A stretch of 64,000 nt of DNA from Nocardia sp. NRRL S-836 (GTDB lineage: Bacteria; Actinomycetota; Actinomycetes; Mycobacteriales; Pseudonocardiaceae), in the NCBI RefSeq assembly GCF_001279525.1, contig NZ_LGDY01000092.1:124001-188000 (forward strand), given 5' to 3'. The notes below the pieces were generated by a model. It searched no databases. It saw only the letters and a list, made by a program, of their open reading frames with translations, and had not been told where the DNA came from. Shown piece after piece: positions 8,015-16,888 of the stretch. The position numbers and the translations under genes are program-made. Position 1 is the stretch's first letter; every line of letters starts with the position of its first letter.

Positions 8015-9349
8015 ATGCCCGAGTCGCCCCTTCAGGCCGCGCGCATGCGGACACCCTCGGAGGTGAAACCCGGCGAGCGGATGGGAAGAGCTGAGCTCAC
8101 CGCGCTCGTCAACCGGTACATCCACGAGCACTACCCGGAAGGCGGCCGCGCCCACCTGCTCGGACCGAAAGATCTCGGCCGGTTGGAGCGTCAGACCGTG
8201 CGATGGCCGCACGCCGTGCGCCGTGAGGCTTTGCGTGCCGTTCTGGGCGCCGAGCGCGACGCCGACCTCGGGTTCCTTCCTCGTAGCCAGCGCAGAGCCC
8301 ACGACGACGCCGCCGCACACAGTGTCGTCATGGCAGGCAGCGCCAGTCACTCTCCAGCCCGTGTTGGCGACACGCTGCACGTTCCGGCCACCGCGCAACG
8401 CCTGCCGACGGAGGAACTGCCTGCTGTAGTCAGCCCCCACGACATCAGGGAAATTCGTGAGGCCGCCGACCTGTTTCGGCTTTTCGACGCCAGCAGCGGT
8501 GGCGGTGTGCTGCGCCAGGCGGCGCTCGACCGGGTCCACTTTGCCGCGCGCTTGCTCGATGTCCCCTGTCCGGACAAGTACCGCAGGGACTTGTACTCAG
8601 CGGTAGGGCGGCTGGCACAGATAACGGCGTTCATGAAATTCGACGCGAAAGAGTATGACGACGCCACCAAGCTGCTCATGTTCAGCAAGGACTGCGCGCA
8701 GGAGGTGGACGACTGGAGTCTGCGCGCCAGCATCTACACCTTGATGGCGCGCCAGGCGTTCTGGAGGGGTGACGCCGAGACGGCACGCACCCACATCGAG
8801 TACGCCCAGGTACGCCTGGATCAGATCACGCCAACCGAGCGGGCGGTGGTGTTCGCCGTTTACGCGCGGGCGCTGGCCAAGTTGGGTCGGGTCCGGGAAA
8901 CCCTCGAGGCGGTGGCCAAGGCCGATGAGGCTTTCGGTGCTGCCACGGGCGACGTCGGCTACGCCGCTTACTACGACATGGCCGAGCATCACGGCGAAAC
9001 CGGGCACGCCCTATCGGACCTGGCCGGGCACGGTGTCGGCGGCGTCGAGGCCGTGAGACGGCTGACCACCGCCATCACTCTTCACGCGGAGCAATATGCC
9101 AGGGCGCGCGCCTTCTGCCGGCTGCGGCTGGCGGGCATGCTGCTGGCCACCGGCGAGCTGGAGGAGGGTGCTGCTGTGGGCATCTCGGCCGTCGAGGACG
9201 CGGCGCGCATCCGGTCGGCCCGTATCGATGGCACCGTGCTGGACCTGCGCAGGGTCGCGGGGCGGCGCATCGGTAACCCTGACGTGGCCGAACTGCACGG
9301 ACGGATCCGCACGCTCGTGCCCGTCGACGCGAACGGATCGGCGCGTTAG
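8015..9349 (+). CDS. XRE-type regulator with C-terminal TPR region
   Basis: The 444-residue protein belongs to a common actinomycete architecture. A short N-terminal DNA-binding-like segment (GRAELTALVNRYI and then LGRLERQTVRWPHAVRREALRAVLG) is followed by a long alpha-helical region with tetratricopeptide-like repeats from about residue 150 onward (for example LTTAITLHAEQYARARAFCRLRLA). Such proteins are thought to bind DNA and a ligand or partner in the cytoplasm. It is divergent from the ABC/decarboxylase operon and may regulate it, but nothing in the sequence proves this. The start is the first in-frame ATG and has only a weak ribosome site. The gene ends 26 bp before the phosphotransferase gene, so the two are probably co-transcribed. 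Confidence 0.85.
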   Translation: MPESPLQAARMRTPSEVKPGERMGRAELTALVNRYIHEHYPEGGRAHLLGPKDLGRLERQTVRWPHAVRREALRAVLGAERDADLGFLPRSQRRAHDDAAAHSVVMAGSASHSPARVGDTLHVPATAQRLPTEELPAVVSPHDIREIREAADLFRLFDASSGGGVLRQAALDRVHFAARLLDVPCPDKYRRDLYSAVGRLAQITAFMKFDAKEYDDATKLLMFSKDCAQEVDDWSLRASIYTLMARQAFWRGDAETARTHIEYAQVRLDQITPTERAVVFAVYARALAKLGRVRETLEAVAKADEAFGAATGDVGYAAYYDMAEHHGETGHALSDLAGHGVGGVEAVRRLTTAITLHAEQYARARAFCRLRLAGMLLATGELEEGAAVGISAVEDAARIRSARIDGTVLDLRRVAGRRIGNPDVAELHGRIRTLVPVDANGSAR

Positions 9350-9375
9350 AGGATCGGCGCACTAGTCTTGGCCCA

Positions 9376-10260
9376 GTGAATGCGGACACCTTGCGCCCTG
9401 TCGTGCTGGCTGCGGCCGCCCATGCGGGAGCCAGCGGCGACGACGCGCATCTCATCCGGCTGGGCCACAACGCAATCTACCGACTACGCAGGTCGGTGAT
9501 CGCCCGTATTGCCCGAGTCGACCGGCTCGCGGTAGCCCGCAAGGAGATCGACGTCGCCCGCTGGCTGACCAGCATGGGGTTACGTGCGGTGCGGCCGATC
9601 GACGACATCGACCAGCCGATCATGGTCCGGGGGCATGCGGTCACCTTCTGGCATGAGCTGCCGCCGCACGACAACGCCAATCGTGTTGAACTCGCAACGG
9701 TTTTGCGCGCGCTGCATGCGCTGCCCGGTCCTGACTTCGAACTGCCGAGACTGAACCCGTTCGAGGGACTCGCCGATGTCATCGACAGCGCGAGAGGCAC
9801 AACCGACGATGACCGGGACTTCCTCCGCGGCCGCCTGGTCGAGCTGCGGGCCAGGTACACGGCGCTGCCCGCCGGTCGGCCGCAGTGCGTGGTGCACGGC
9901 GACGCCTGGCCGGGAAACATCGCACGAATTCAGGACGGCTCTTTGCTTGTATTGGACCTCGAGCAGGTCGCCATTGGACCACCCGAGTGGGACCTGCTGC
10001 ACACCGCCATCAGCCGCTCGACTGTAGGCGGGGTGCCTGAACGGGAGTACCAGGAATTCTGCCGCATGTACGGGCTCGACGTGACCCAGTGGCAGGGTTA
10101 TCCGGTGCTACGCGATATTCGCGAGCTCCGCTTGGCCCTGTTCGCTGTCCAGATCGCCTCCGATGATCCCCGCCAGCAGCAGCAGGCCAGGCACCGGATC
10201 GCCTGCATCCGTGGCGATCTCGGTCCCCGGCCGTGGTCAGGCTGGACCACGGTCCCATGA
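9376..10260 (+). CDS. APH-family phosphotransferase (aminoglycoside/choline kinase fold)
   Basis: This 294-residue protein has the small-molecule kinase signature. The catalytic Brenner motif reads VVHGDAWPGNI near residue 175, and the metal-binding motif reads LVLDLEQVAIGPPEWDL, with DLE in place of the DFG of protein kinases. The N-terminal lobe (HNAIYRL, then VARKEIDVARWL) fits the ATP-binding half. Actinomycete enzymes of this type act on sugars, aminoglycosides or unknown metabolites, so substrate and any resistance role are open. The GTG at 9376 follows the TPR-regulator gene by 26 bp. A 7-bp inverted repeat (TGACCGA/TCGGTCA) spans its stop codon at 10258-10279. Confidence 0.85.
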   Translation: MNADTLRPVVLAAAAHAGASGDDAHLIRLGHNAIYRLRRSVIARIARVDRLAVARKEIDVARWLTSMGLRAVRPIDDIDQPIMVRGHAVTFWHELPPHDNANRVELATVLRALHALPGPDFELPRLNPFEGLADVIDSARGTTDDDRDFLRGRLVELRARYTALPAGRPQCVVHGDAWPGNIARIQDGSLLVLDLEQVAIGPPEWDLLHTAISRSTVGGVPEREYQEFCRMYGLDVTQWQGYPVLRDIRELRLALFAVQIASDDPRQQQQARHRIACIRGDLGPRPWSGWTTVP

Positions 10261-10957
10261 CCGACCTCGAACTCGGTCACACCTGATATCTCGTCCCGCA
10301 GAGCGACTCCGAATACACAGCTGCAGGCAGATCCGGCCTGGGCGCCGTGCGCGAGCCGGCGTCCAGCGTGCCGTGTGCTCTGTGCCGGAAAACGGTGACA
10401 TCATCTATGTCGCAGACGATAGCTTCGCGCCTGAATAGGGCCGTCGCATGCGCCGCCAGCTATCTGCCCTGATAGCTGCGGTCAACCAGGGCCGGGGTCG
10501 CAGTAGCGATGACGCTCAGGCGTTGAAGACATGCCTGACCTTCGTGTCTGTGCAGATCACGCGCCTCTAGCAGCATTTACGCAGTCCGTCATGCTCTCGA
10601 TCGTCGCCACCCGTACAGTACCGGCGGGCGTGATGTCTCTGCCGAGGGGGCATCTATAGATGCCCCGCTAAAGTGATCCCTGCTCAGGCCTTTCTTTCTT
10701 GCTCCTGTCGCTTCAAGATCCTTCGTGTCATCAACGGCAGAGATTACGAGCATGCAATATGTCGCTCGTATGGCGACGGGCCAGTAGGGATCACACTTCG
10801 GCATGAAGGACATAATCTCGGCGTGCGATCGCGCCCTTTCCAGTCCCGCGGAGCACCAGGTAAGGCCAGGTGTCCTGCCGCAGGCACGCTCGTACGGTCG
10901 GCGTGACCGGCTCGCACACACGCAGCCCGACTCAGACCGCGGCGGGGTTGGCTGATC
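10261..10957. other. Long intergenic region with no supported gene
   Basis: About 700 bases separate the phosphotransferase gene from the sensor-kinase operon. Open frames on both strands here are short, have no ribosome site and lack the G/C third-position bias of the neighbours. The stretch is somewhat richer in A+T than the flanks, particularly 10385-10480 and 10590-10800. It probably contains the promoter of the conservon-like operon starting at 10958, but I cannot pick a specific -35/-10 pair with confidence. Confidence 0.5.
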
Positions 10958-13576
10958 ATGGGCTCACACCGGCCGCCGACGATTTCTCACTGGAGAGTGC
11001 GTACCAAGCTTCTCGTGGCCATGGTGCCGCTGGCTCTCGCTGTGCTCGGGCTGGCCGGCGACCGGATCGTGGTGCAAGAGAATACCTATGGCGAGCTTGT
11101 CAGCGCCCAGCACGCTCTTGAGGTGTGCGCGCGTGGCTGGGAAGTGACCGACGCGCTGCAGGCCGAACGCAGTGCCGTCATGAGTTTCATCCACGGTGGC
11201 CGCAGGGACATCGCCTCGCTGGTGGAGGCTGCGCGGCGGGTCGACACGGCGCGTGAGGCTTTGCGTGCGGCCGTCCGTGAGCCTGAGCAGCTGAACGCGG
11301 CCATGGCGGCCAGTGCCGACAAGGCGTTGACCGAGCTGGACGGGCTGGACGAGCTGCGTCGAACGGTGCAGCAGACGCGGTACCCGGATGTCTCCGCGCT
11401 CGCGCGCTATGGCCAGATCCTGGACGGGCTCGTGCGGCTGGGCGGCACCACGGCCGACAGTGTCAGCACCCTGCCTGTGGGCTCCGACGTCGCCGCACTG
11501 CAGTCCCTTGGTACTGCGCAGGAACATCTGGCCACGCAGACCGCGATCCTGCTCGCCGCCGCTTCCAGCCGTGATCTTCCGCCGCAACAAGCCAGCCTGC
11601 TCCGGGCGGCCCAGGCCCGGTTCGACGCCGCGGTCGGCGAGTTCAACGCCGCCGCGGGACCGGAACTGCGGCAGCGCTACCAGGACATGGTCAGCGGGAC
11701 GGAAGTCGACGAGCGCAACCGGCTGGTTCAGCTGGCTCTCGTGCAGTCCGGCGCGAACCGGCCGATCACGGTGGACGCCGCTGCCGCCGCACGCACCGGC
11801 CAGGCCACGGCCGACCGCATTACCGCAGTCCGCAACGAGGTCGCTGCCGATGCCGTGACCACAACCGATGCCCTTGCTACCGCCGCGCGGCTGACGACCG
11901 TGGCTGTCAGCGTGGGGATCGTCGCGGTGCTGCTCGTCGCGTTCGCGGTCGCCGTGCTGGTGGCCCGCACCATCCTGCGGCCGTTGCGGGTCCTGCGCCG
12001 CACCGCCCTACGCGTTGCCGAGCACGACCTGCCCGACGCGATCGAACGCATTCTCGAGGCCCCGGATCCCCTTGCCGTGGTCGACACCGCGATCCCGGCA
12101 GTGCCGATCCACACTCGCGAGGAGATCGGCGAGGTGGCCCGCGCGTTCGAGCTCGTTCACACCGTGGGCGTGCAGCTCGCCGCCCGGCACGCTGTCCTGC
12201 GTGACGGCGTCAACGCCGGGCTCGTCAATCTCGCCCGGCGCCCGCAGGCCTTGATCGAACGCCAACTCGGCGTGATCGACGTGCTGGAACGCGACGAGCA
12301 GGATCCCGACCGGCTCGCGAAACTGTTCGAACTGGACCATCTGGCCACCCGCATGCGCCGCAACTCCGAAAACCTCCTGGTGCTCTACGGTACGGGGCAG
12401 GGCATCCGGATGATGACTCGTCCGGTGACGGTGCACGACGTGTTCCATGCCGCAGTCTCCGAAGTCGAGCACTACACCCGCGTGGCTACCGAGGTGAAAG
12501 CCGAGGTGGCGGTCCTCGGACACGTCGTCAAGGACCTCGTGCATCTGCTGGCGGAACTGCTCGACAACGCCACCGGCATGTCCGAGCCGACGACGAAGAT
12601 CATGCTCCGCGGCGCCCTCGACCGTGCGGGAAACCTCGTCGTCGAGGTCAGCGACGCCGGCGTCGGCATGAACGAGGACCAGATCAAGCAGTACAACCGC
12701 CAGCTGGCCGCGCCGCCCGACTTGGACGTCCGGACGGCCAAACACATGGGCCTGCACGTGGTCGGCCGCCTCGCGCAGCGACACGGCATCACCGTCGCCG
12801 TGCGGGCCAACCACGACCTCGCCAGGGGCATCACCGCCACAGTCGCAGTACCGGCCACCCTGCTCACCACGCCAGAGCCACCCGCAGCACCCGCTCAGCC
12901 GACACTCGTCGCGGCTGCGCACGATGCAGACCTCTTCCAGCCCCGTGAGCACGGTGAGCACGCCCCGCCTGCGACCGAGGCGCACACCGCCCTGCTGCCC
13001 AGGTCGGCGGCACCGGCACGGCGCGCTGGGGCAGAACACGCCGCTGCTGCCGCAGCCACACCGGCCGACCGCCCTGCCGGCGATGGCGACCCCGCCACCG
13101 AGCGACTCGAGCCGATGCAGCAGCTGTCCGGCTGGTTCACCGACGGCCAAGACACCGACTCGCAACCAGCCCACACGCACGACGCGCGGGCGCAGGCGAC
13201 CGGCACCGCTGTCGCACAGCCCCGCGGCAGTGACAACGCACTGGCCGTGCTGACACGGTCGCGCAAGGCGATCCGCGGATCGACCATCACCACCTCGGGC
13301 CCGCCAGCAGACCCCGGATGGGACGCGGCAGCGAACAGCATCCTGGCCGCTGCCACCCCCGCAGGGCAGCCGACCGACGGTCTGCCCAAGCGCGTCCCCA
13401 GGGCCAGCCGCGTGCCCGATTCACCACTCGCGTCGATCACCGCGGCCAGGCCGACGGTCGATCCGAACCGAACGTGGGAGCGCCTGTCACGGCTTCAACG
13501 CGGCGTGCGACGAGGCCGCGAGGAAGCGGGCAGATCGACGACCGGCATCGCGACCACGGAGGCAACCGACAGATGA
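10958..13576 (+). CDS. cvnA: CvnA-type sensor histidine kinase with nitrate/nitrite-sensing domain
   Basis: The 872-residue membrane kinase has a short cytoplasmic start, a first membrane helix near residues 15-35 and a long extracytoplasmic helical region like the NIT domain (ALQAERSAVMSFIHGG). A second helix lies near 308-335 and a HAMP-like linker follows (ILRPLRVLRRTALRVAEHDL). The catalytic part has an N-box (AELLDNATGMSEP, about 535) and a G-box (VSDAGVGMNEDQI). The last 230 residues are Pro/Ala-rich and probably disordered. Conservon kinases of this kind work with a roadblock protein, and cvnB indeed lies downstream. Its stop overlaps the next start (ATGA). The signal sensed is inferred only from the domain type. 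Confidence 0.92.
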   Translation: MGSHRPPTISHWRVRTKLLVAMVPLALAVLGLAGDRIVVQENTYGELVSAQHALEVCARGWEVTDALQAERSAVMSFIHGGRRDIASLVEAARRVDTAREALRAAVREPEQLNAAMAASADKALTELDGLDELRRTVQQTRYPDVSALARYGQILDGLVRLGGTTADSVSTLPVGSDVAALQSLGTAQEHLATQTAILLAAASSRDLPPQQASLLRAAQARFDAAVGEFNAAAGPELRQRYQDMVSGTEVDERNRLVQLALVQSGANRPITVDAAAAARTGQATADRITAVRNEVAADAVTTTDALATAARLTTVAVSVGIVAVLLVAFAVAVLVARTILRPLRVLRRTALRVAEHDLPDAIERILEAPDPLAVVDTAIPAVPIHTREEIGEVARAFELVHTVGVQLAARHAVLRDGVNAGLVNLARRPQALIERQLGVIDVLERDEQDPDRLAKLFELDHLATRMRRNSENLLVLYGTGQGIRMMTRPVTVHDVFHAAVSEVEHYTRVATEVKAEVAVLGHVVKDLVHLLAELLDNATGMSEPTTKIMLRGALDRAGNLVVEVSDAGVGMNEDQIKQYNRQLAAPPDLDVRTAKHMGLHVVGRLAQRHGITVAVRANHDLARGITATVAVPATLLTTPEPPAAPAQPTLVAAAHDADLFQPREHGEHAPPATEAHTALLPRSAAPARRAGAEHAAAAAATPADRPAGDGDPATERLEPMQQLSGWFTDGQDTDSQPAHTHDARAQATGTAVAQPRGSDNALAVLTRSRKAIRGSTITTSGPPADPGWDAAANSILAAATPAGQPTDGLPKRVPRASRVPDSPLASITAARPTVDPNRTWERLSRLQRGVRRGREEAGRSTTGIATTEATDR

Positions 13577-13686
13577 GCACAGCAGCCGGCAGCACGGCAG
13601 GTGCCGACTGGGACTGGCCACCCGACGACCTCATCACCCGCGTGCCGATGACCGGCATCACCTTCAGGGACGTGACCGGCCGATGA
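13573..13686 (+). CDS. Coupled 37-residue partial duplicate of the CvnB N-terminus
   Basis: An ATG inside the cvnA stop (ATGA) opens a 37-codon frame. Its own stop again overlaps the ATG of cvnB (ATGA). The peptide begins MSTAAGSTAGADWDWP and continues with DDLITRV, nearly the same as the start of CvnB (MSTAANSRAGADWDWP, NDFVTRT). It then diverges and stops before any of the roadblock fold is formed. The DNA of the two starts is similar over about 60 bases at a spacing of 110, so this is a tandem partial duplication that kept the coupling signals. It may be a by-product that merely relays ribosomes, or a small peptide that mimics the disordered CvnB tail. Expression is unproven. Confidence 0.6.
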   Translation: MSTAAGSTAGADWDWPPDDLITRVPMTGITFRDVTGR

Positions 13687-14114
13687 GCACAGCAGCCAAC
13701 AGCAGGGCCGGTGCCGACTGGGACTGGCCACTCAACGACTTCGTCACCCGCACCGCCAAGGTGTCGCATGCCGTCGTCGTCAGCGCGGACGGCCTGCTCC
13801 TGGCCCGATCAGAGCGCCTACCGGACGATCGTGCCGATCAGCTGGCCGCGGTGATCTCCGGCGTGATGAGCCTCGCCGAAGGCGCGGCGAAATGCTTCAA
13901 CGCAGGCAAGACCCGCCTGTGCGTGATCGAGATGGAGCGCGGCTTCCTGCTGGTGAACTCCGTCGCCGACGGCAGCAGCATCGGCGTGCTCGCAGGCCCC
14001 GACGCCGAGCTGGAGGTCGTCGCCTACGAGATCGAGAAGCTGGTGAGTCTGTTCGGCAAGCACCTCACGCCGGACGTGCGCGCCACGCCACCCGAGGCTG
14101 GAGCACCAGCGTGA
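13683..14114 (+). CDS. cvnB: Roadblock/LC7-domain protein CvnB
   Basis: This 143-residue cytoplasmic protein matches the roadblock/LC7 component of actinomycete conservons in length and motifs: NDFVTRTAKVSHAVVVSADGLLLARS, the GVMSLAEGAAK helix and the C-terminal strand LLVNSVADGSSIGVLAG. In conservons CvnB binds the kinase CvnA and the small GTPase CvnD. Here cvnA lies just upstream with the 37-residue duplicate between them, but no cvnC (DUF742) or GTPase gene follows. The ATG at 13683 overlaps the stop of the mini-frame. Its stop overlaps a GTG at 14111. Confidence 0.9.
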   Translation: MSTAANSRAGADWDWPLNDFVTRTAKVSHAVVVSADGLLLARSERLPDDRADQLAAVISGVMSLAEGAAKCFNAGKTRLCVIEMERGFLLVNSVADGSSIGVLAGPDAELEVVAYEIEKLVSLFGKHLTPDVRATPPEAGAPA

Positions 14115-14752
14115 GACTCGGCAGCGGTCTCCCAGCGAAGAGTGTGTCGGCTGCAGGCTCCGGGGCGGGCAAGCCCGAGACGGTCCCCGCCGGCGCGGCC
14201 CCGGCGGTCCGAGGCGGCCGCCTCACCAACCTGGCAACGGTCCAGGACCCCTCCCGTGCCCGCGCCCGCGACACCACCACAGCCAGATGCTCCGCCGGCC
14301 AGGGGAACCAGGCCTCAGCCGCTGCGGCGGTCACGTCCTGGCATCGGAGGACCGCCGTCGCCAGCCAGGGGCCGACGCAGCCACACGATCGGACCGCCCG
14401 CCCCCCGAGGTCGAGGCGGTCGCCGCGCACCGACGACGCACCGGAGCAGCCGTGCCTGGTGCACCGCGGTCGCGGCAGCCGGGTGGCGGGGCGATCCCCC
14501 GATCCCCCTTCGCACCGCCACCCGGTCCCACACGTCCCAGCACATCCACCATGCGAGACAAGACGTCCACATGAGCACCGACTTCCGCACACCGGCGGAC
14601 CCCGCCGGGCCGCCACGGACGCGCAGCGTCCCAGGCCTTCTTGTTGTGGCACAGGGAATCCGGCTCAACCCCATCGGTGCCTACGGTCCCAGGGCACCGG
14701 CGTGGAAGGCGCCCCGGAGATCGCCGGTGCCGTCGGCCTCGCTGCGCGGTGA
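14111..14752 (+). pseudogene. Decayed segment where cvnC/cvnD would be expected
   Basis: A frame starting at a GTG that overlaps the cvnB stop runs 213 codons and ends in a stop overlapping the GTG of the next gene, so on paper it is coupled at both ends. The translation is Pro/Arg/Ala-rich without any recognised domain. Third-position G/C bias is strong in this frame only up to about 14450. From the ATG at 14572 (MSTDFRTPADPAG, then LLVVAQGIRLNPIG) the bias moves to another frame. That looks like two coding remnants joined by frameshift rather than one real protein. In a normal conservon, DUF742 and GTPase genes sit at this place; neither is recognisable here. A genuine but odd low-complexity protein cannot be excluded. 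Confidence 0.4.
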
Positions 14753-15588
14753 ACGACATGCCCGACAACACGACCCACACCGACCTCCTCATCAAGCACG
14801 TCGGCGCGGGCGAACCTGCCCTGCTCAAGCTGGCATCCCTGGTCATCGCGCTCAAGTTTCAGGAGCTCGAGGTCATCGCCCGGCTGATCGATGATCCCAA
14901 GCAGCGCGGCTGGATCATGCATAGCTACATCGCAATGTGGGGCGAGCACGCGGCGCAGTACGGCGAAACTCAGATCGCCTACAGCCTCTTCGGCGGCAAC
15001 GGGGGCACCCAGACGACAACGCTGCCCAAGGCAGCGGCGATCTGGCTGCACTACGACCACCCCGACGGCGCGCCCCCGCCGCTGCCGGCCAACTACGAGG
15101 CACAACTCGCCGAGGACTGCGGCGAGTACGCGAGCGGATTGGCTGAGCTCGACGCGCTGATCGGCCAACACCAGCCGCGCAATCGCGGACCGCACCACCG
15201 CCTGGGATTCCTTGCCGCGGCGCAGGCGGGGCAAGGACACGGAATCACCCTGCTGCGGCACCACATCGCTGTCCTCGACGGCAGCCAGCTCGGCGCCTAC
15301 CTCGTTGCCACTGACGAACACGCCCGCGACCTGTGCAAGCGGTACGGCTTCGAGCCCCTCGACCAAGTGCTGGAACCGCCCAGCACCATCGGTTTCAGTC
15401 CGTCTCGCGTCATGTTCCCGATGTGGCGCGACCCGCGCCCACCACAACCGGACTCCGACCACACCGGCGAGCCGGAATGGCCGGAGTGGCGCATGGCGGC
15501 GCCGCAGTGCGCCACCGGCCTTCCGGCACCGCAGCACCGGCCCACCGCCGTCACGCTCAACTGCCTATGGAACAGGACCACCAGATGA
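14749..15588 (+). CDS. GNAT-like acetyltransferase family protein, copy 1
   Basis: The protein (279 residues from GTG 14749; an ATG at 14758 is close by) has a C-terminal half typical of GNAT folds. The acetyl-CoA loop reads LAAAQAGQGHGITLL and the following helix reads DEHARDLCKRYGFEPL, like the LYxRxGF end of motif B. The N-terminal half (FQELEVIARLIDDPKQRGW, then AAIWLHYDHPDGAPPPLP) is shared with the second copy at 16097-16888. The C-terminal 50 residues are Pro-rich. The start overlaps the previous frame's stop and its own stop overlaps the next ATG, so it belongs to the coupled run behind cvnA/cvnB. The acceptor substrate is unknown. Confidence 0.8.
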   Translation: MNDMPDNTTHTDLLIKHVGAGEPALLKLASLVIALKFQELEVIARLIDDPKQRGWIMHSYIAMWGEHAAQYGETQIAYSLFGGNGGTQTTTLPKAAAIWLHYDHPDGAPPPLPANYEAQLAEDCGEYASGLAELDALIGQHQPRNRGPHHRLGFLAAAQAGQGHGITLLRHHIAVLDGSQLGAYLVATDEHARDLCKRYGFEPLDQVLEPPSTIGFSPSRVMFPMWRDPRPPQPDSDHTGEPEWPEWRMAAPQCATGLPAPQHRPTAVTLNCLWNRTTR

Positions 15589-16100
15589 CCAACCTGCGAG
15601 CCGCCCTCATCGCGGCCGCGACCACAGCGGCGCTGACCACCTTCGCCGCGTCGACGAGCACCGCTCCTGGTGGCCCGTCGGAGTACCCCGCGCCACCCAC
15701 GCGGCCCATGGTGACCCCGTTGGTGCACAAGTCGCACATCAACCCCGCCCAGCACAGGGCAGGGGCAGTCAGCGCGCCGGGCGTGATGATGCCGATGACC
15801 GCGGCCGCCTGGCCCACGATGTCGTACCTCGTGCGCACCGCACGCGACACACCGCTCATGCGGTTGACCGGCGCGGGTGCACTCAGCCTCACCTGGATGA
15901 TCGCAAGGGTAGGGCCGAATTGCAGCCTCGTGCTCGGGGACGCGTCCGGCTCCACGCCGGCCGGCGTCACGCTTGCGCAGTGCTCCGCCGACGTGATCGG
16001 CGGGGCGCGGGGAGCCTGGACCGGGTCCATCCGCCCCGCCGACCACCCCGCCATCAGGCATGGCGACTCCCACGAACCAGTCGGCACCTGCAGGTGGTGA
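15585..16100 (+). CDS. Small protein with N-terminal signal or anchor segment
   Basis: The ATG at 15585 overlaps the stop of the first GNAT-like gene and the stop at 16098-16100 overlaps the GTG of the second, so this 171-residue frame is held in place by coupling on both sides. The first 25 residues (NLRAALIAAATTAALTTFAAS) look like a signal peptide or membrane anchor. The rest is rich in Met, Pro and Thr, with one mildly hydrophobic segment (LTGAGALSLTWMIARV), two cysteines and no recognised domain. Third positions are mostly G/C. A minus-strand reading is possible but has no start context. The function is unknown; its place between two acetyltransferase-like genes suggests a role in the same pathway. 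Confidence 0.58.
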   Translation: MTNLRAALIAAATTAALTTFAASTSTAPGGPSEYPAPPTRPMVTPLVHKSHINPAQHRAGAVSAPGVMMPMTAAAWPTMSYLVRTARDTPLMRLTGAGALSLTWMIARVGPNCSLVLGDASGSTPAGVTLAQCSADVIGGARGAWTGSIRPADHPAIRHGDSHEPVGTCRW

Positions 16101-16888
16101 GCCGCGTGCCAGACAACCCCTTGGGCATCGACCACGGCATCGAGCGCCTCGGCGCGGACGAGGCGCATCGGATCACGCTGGCGTCGTGCACGGTCGCGTT
16201 CGAGTACCAGTTCCTCAAGCTCGTGGAGTGGCTCATCGACTACCCCTACGAGCGCGGCCTGATCCTGCAGCGCAACATCCAGATGTGGGCCGAGCACGCG
16301 GTCAGCTACGGGCGGGTCGACATCTGCACCAACTACCTCGACGACAACCACCCTAGACAGACCCAGGTGCCCCAGGCGGTGGCGATCTGGCTGCACTACG
16401 ACCAGCCCGGCGGCGAGCCGCCGCTGCCGCATCACTACGCGCAACGGCTCATTGAGCACTGCGGCCCGTACGCCCACCGGTTCTGCTGGCTGGTCGAGTT
16501 GTTCGCCCGGCGCCGCCCGCGCGACCGCGGCCCTCACCACTCCTTGGAGTTCCTGGCCGCCGGTCACGCGGGCCAAGGACAGGACACCGCCCTGCTGCAC
16601 CACCACATCGCCGTTCTCGACAGCCGCGGGCTCGGCGCCTACACCGTCGCGGCCGACGAGCACTCCCGCGACCTGTACACCCGGCACGGCTTCCAGATGC
16701 TCGACCTGGTGCTGGAGCTGCCCGGCGCCGACGGCCGCGGCCCGGCTCATGTCATGTACCCGATGTGGCGCTGGCCTGCCACCACCGCTGAGCCTGCGGC
16801 GTCCGGACTCAACACGAGCACCGCCGGGCACATGATCCCCTCTGCAGAGGGCCTCAACGGCAGTACGGATCGGGCCGCGGTTCGGTGA
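16097..16888 (+). CDS. GNAT-like acetyltransferase family protein, copy 2
   Basis: This protein of about 263 residues is a paralogue of the product of 14749-15588. Shared landmarks are WAEHAVSYG, VAIWLHYDQPGGEPPLP, the acetyl-CoA loop FLAAGHAGQGQDTALLHHH and the helix EHSRDLYTRHGFQML. It starts at a GTG overlapping the previous stop and ends in a stop overlapping the GTG of the next gene. Two diverged copies in one coupled operon suggest two related acceptors or a heterodimer; this is inference. The C-terminus ends in a short low-complexity tail. A non-enzymatic GNAT relative is possible, because the family is recognised only by its CoA-binding half. Confidence 0.8.
   Translation: MSRVPDNPLGIDHGIERLGADEAHRITLASCTVAFEYQFLKLVEWLIDYPYERGLILQRNIQMWAEHAVSYGRVDICTNYLDDNHPRQTQVPQAVAIWLHYDQPGGEPPLPHHYAQRLIEHCGPYAHRFCWLVELFARRRPRDRGPHHSLEFLAAGHAGQGQDTALLHHHIAVLDSRGLGAYTVAADEHSRDLYTRHGFQMLDLVLELPGADGRGPAHVMYPMWRWPATTAEPAASGLNTSTAGHMIPSAEGLNGSTDRAAVR

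Noticed and set aside
10589..10921. Short frames on both strands in the gap before cvnA
   Set aside because: No ribosome sites, no codon bias, no domains.
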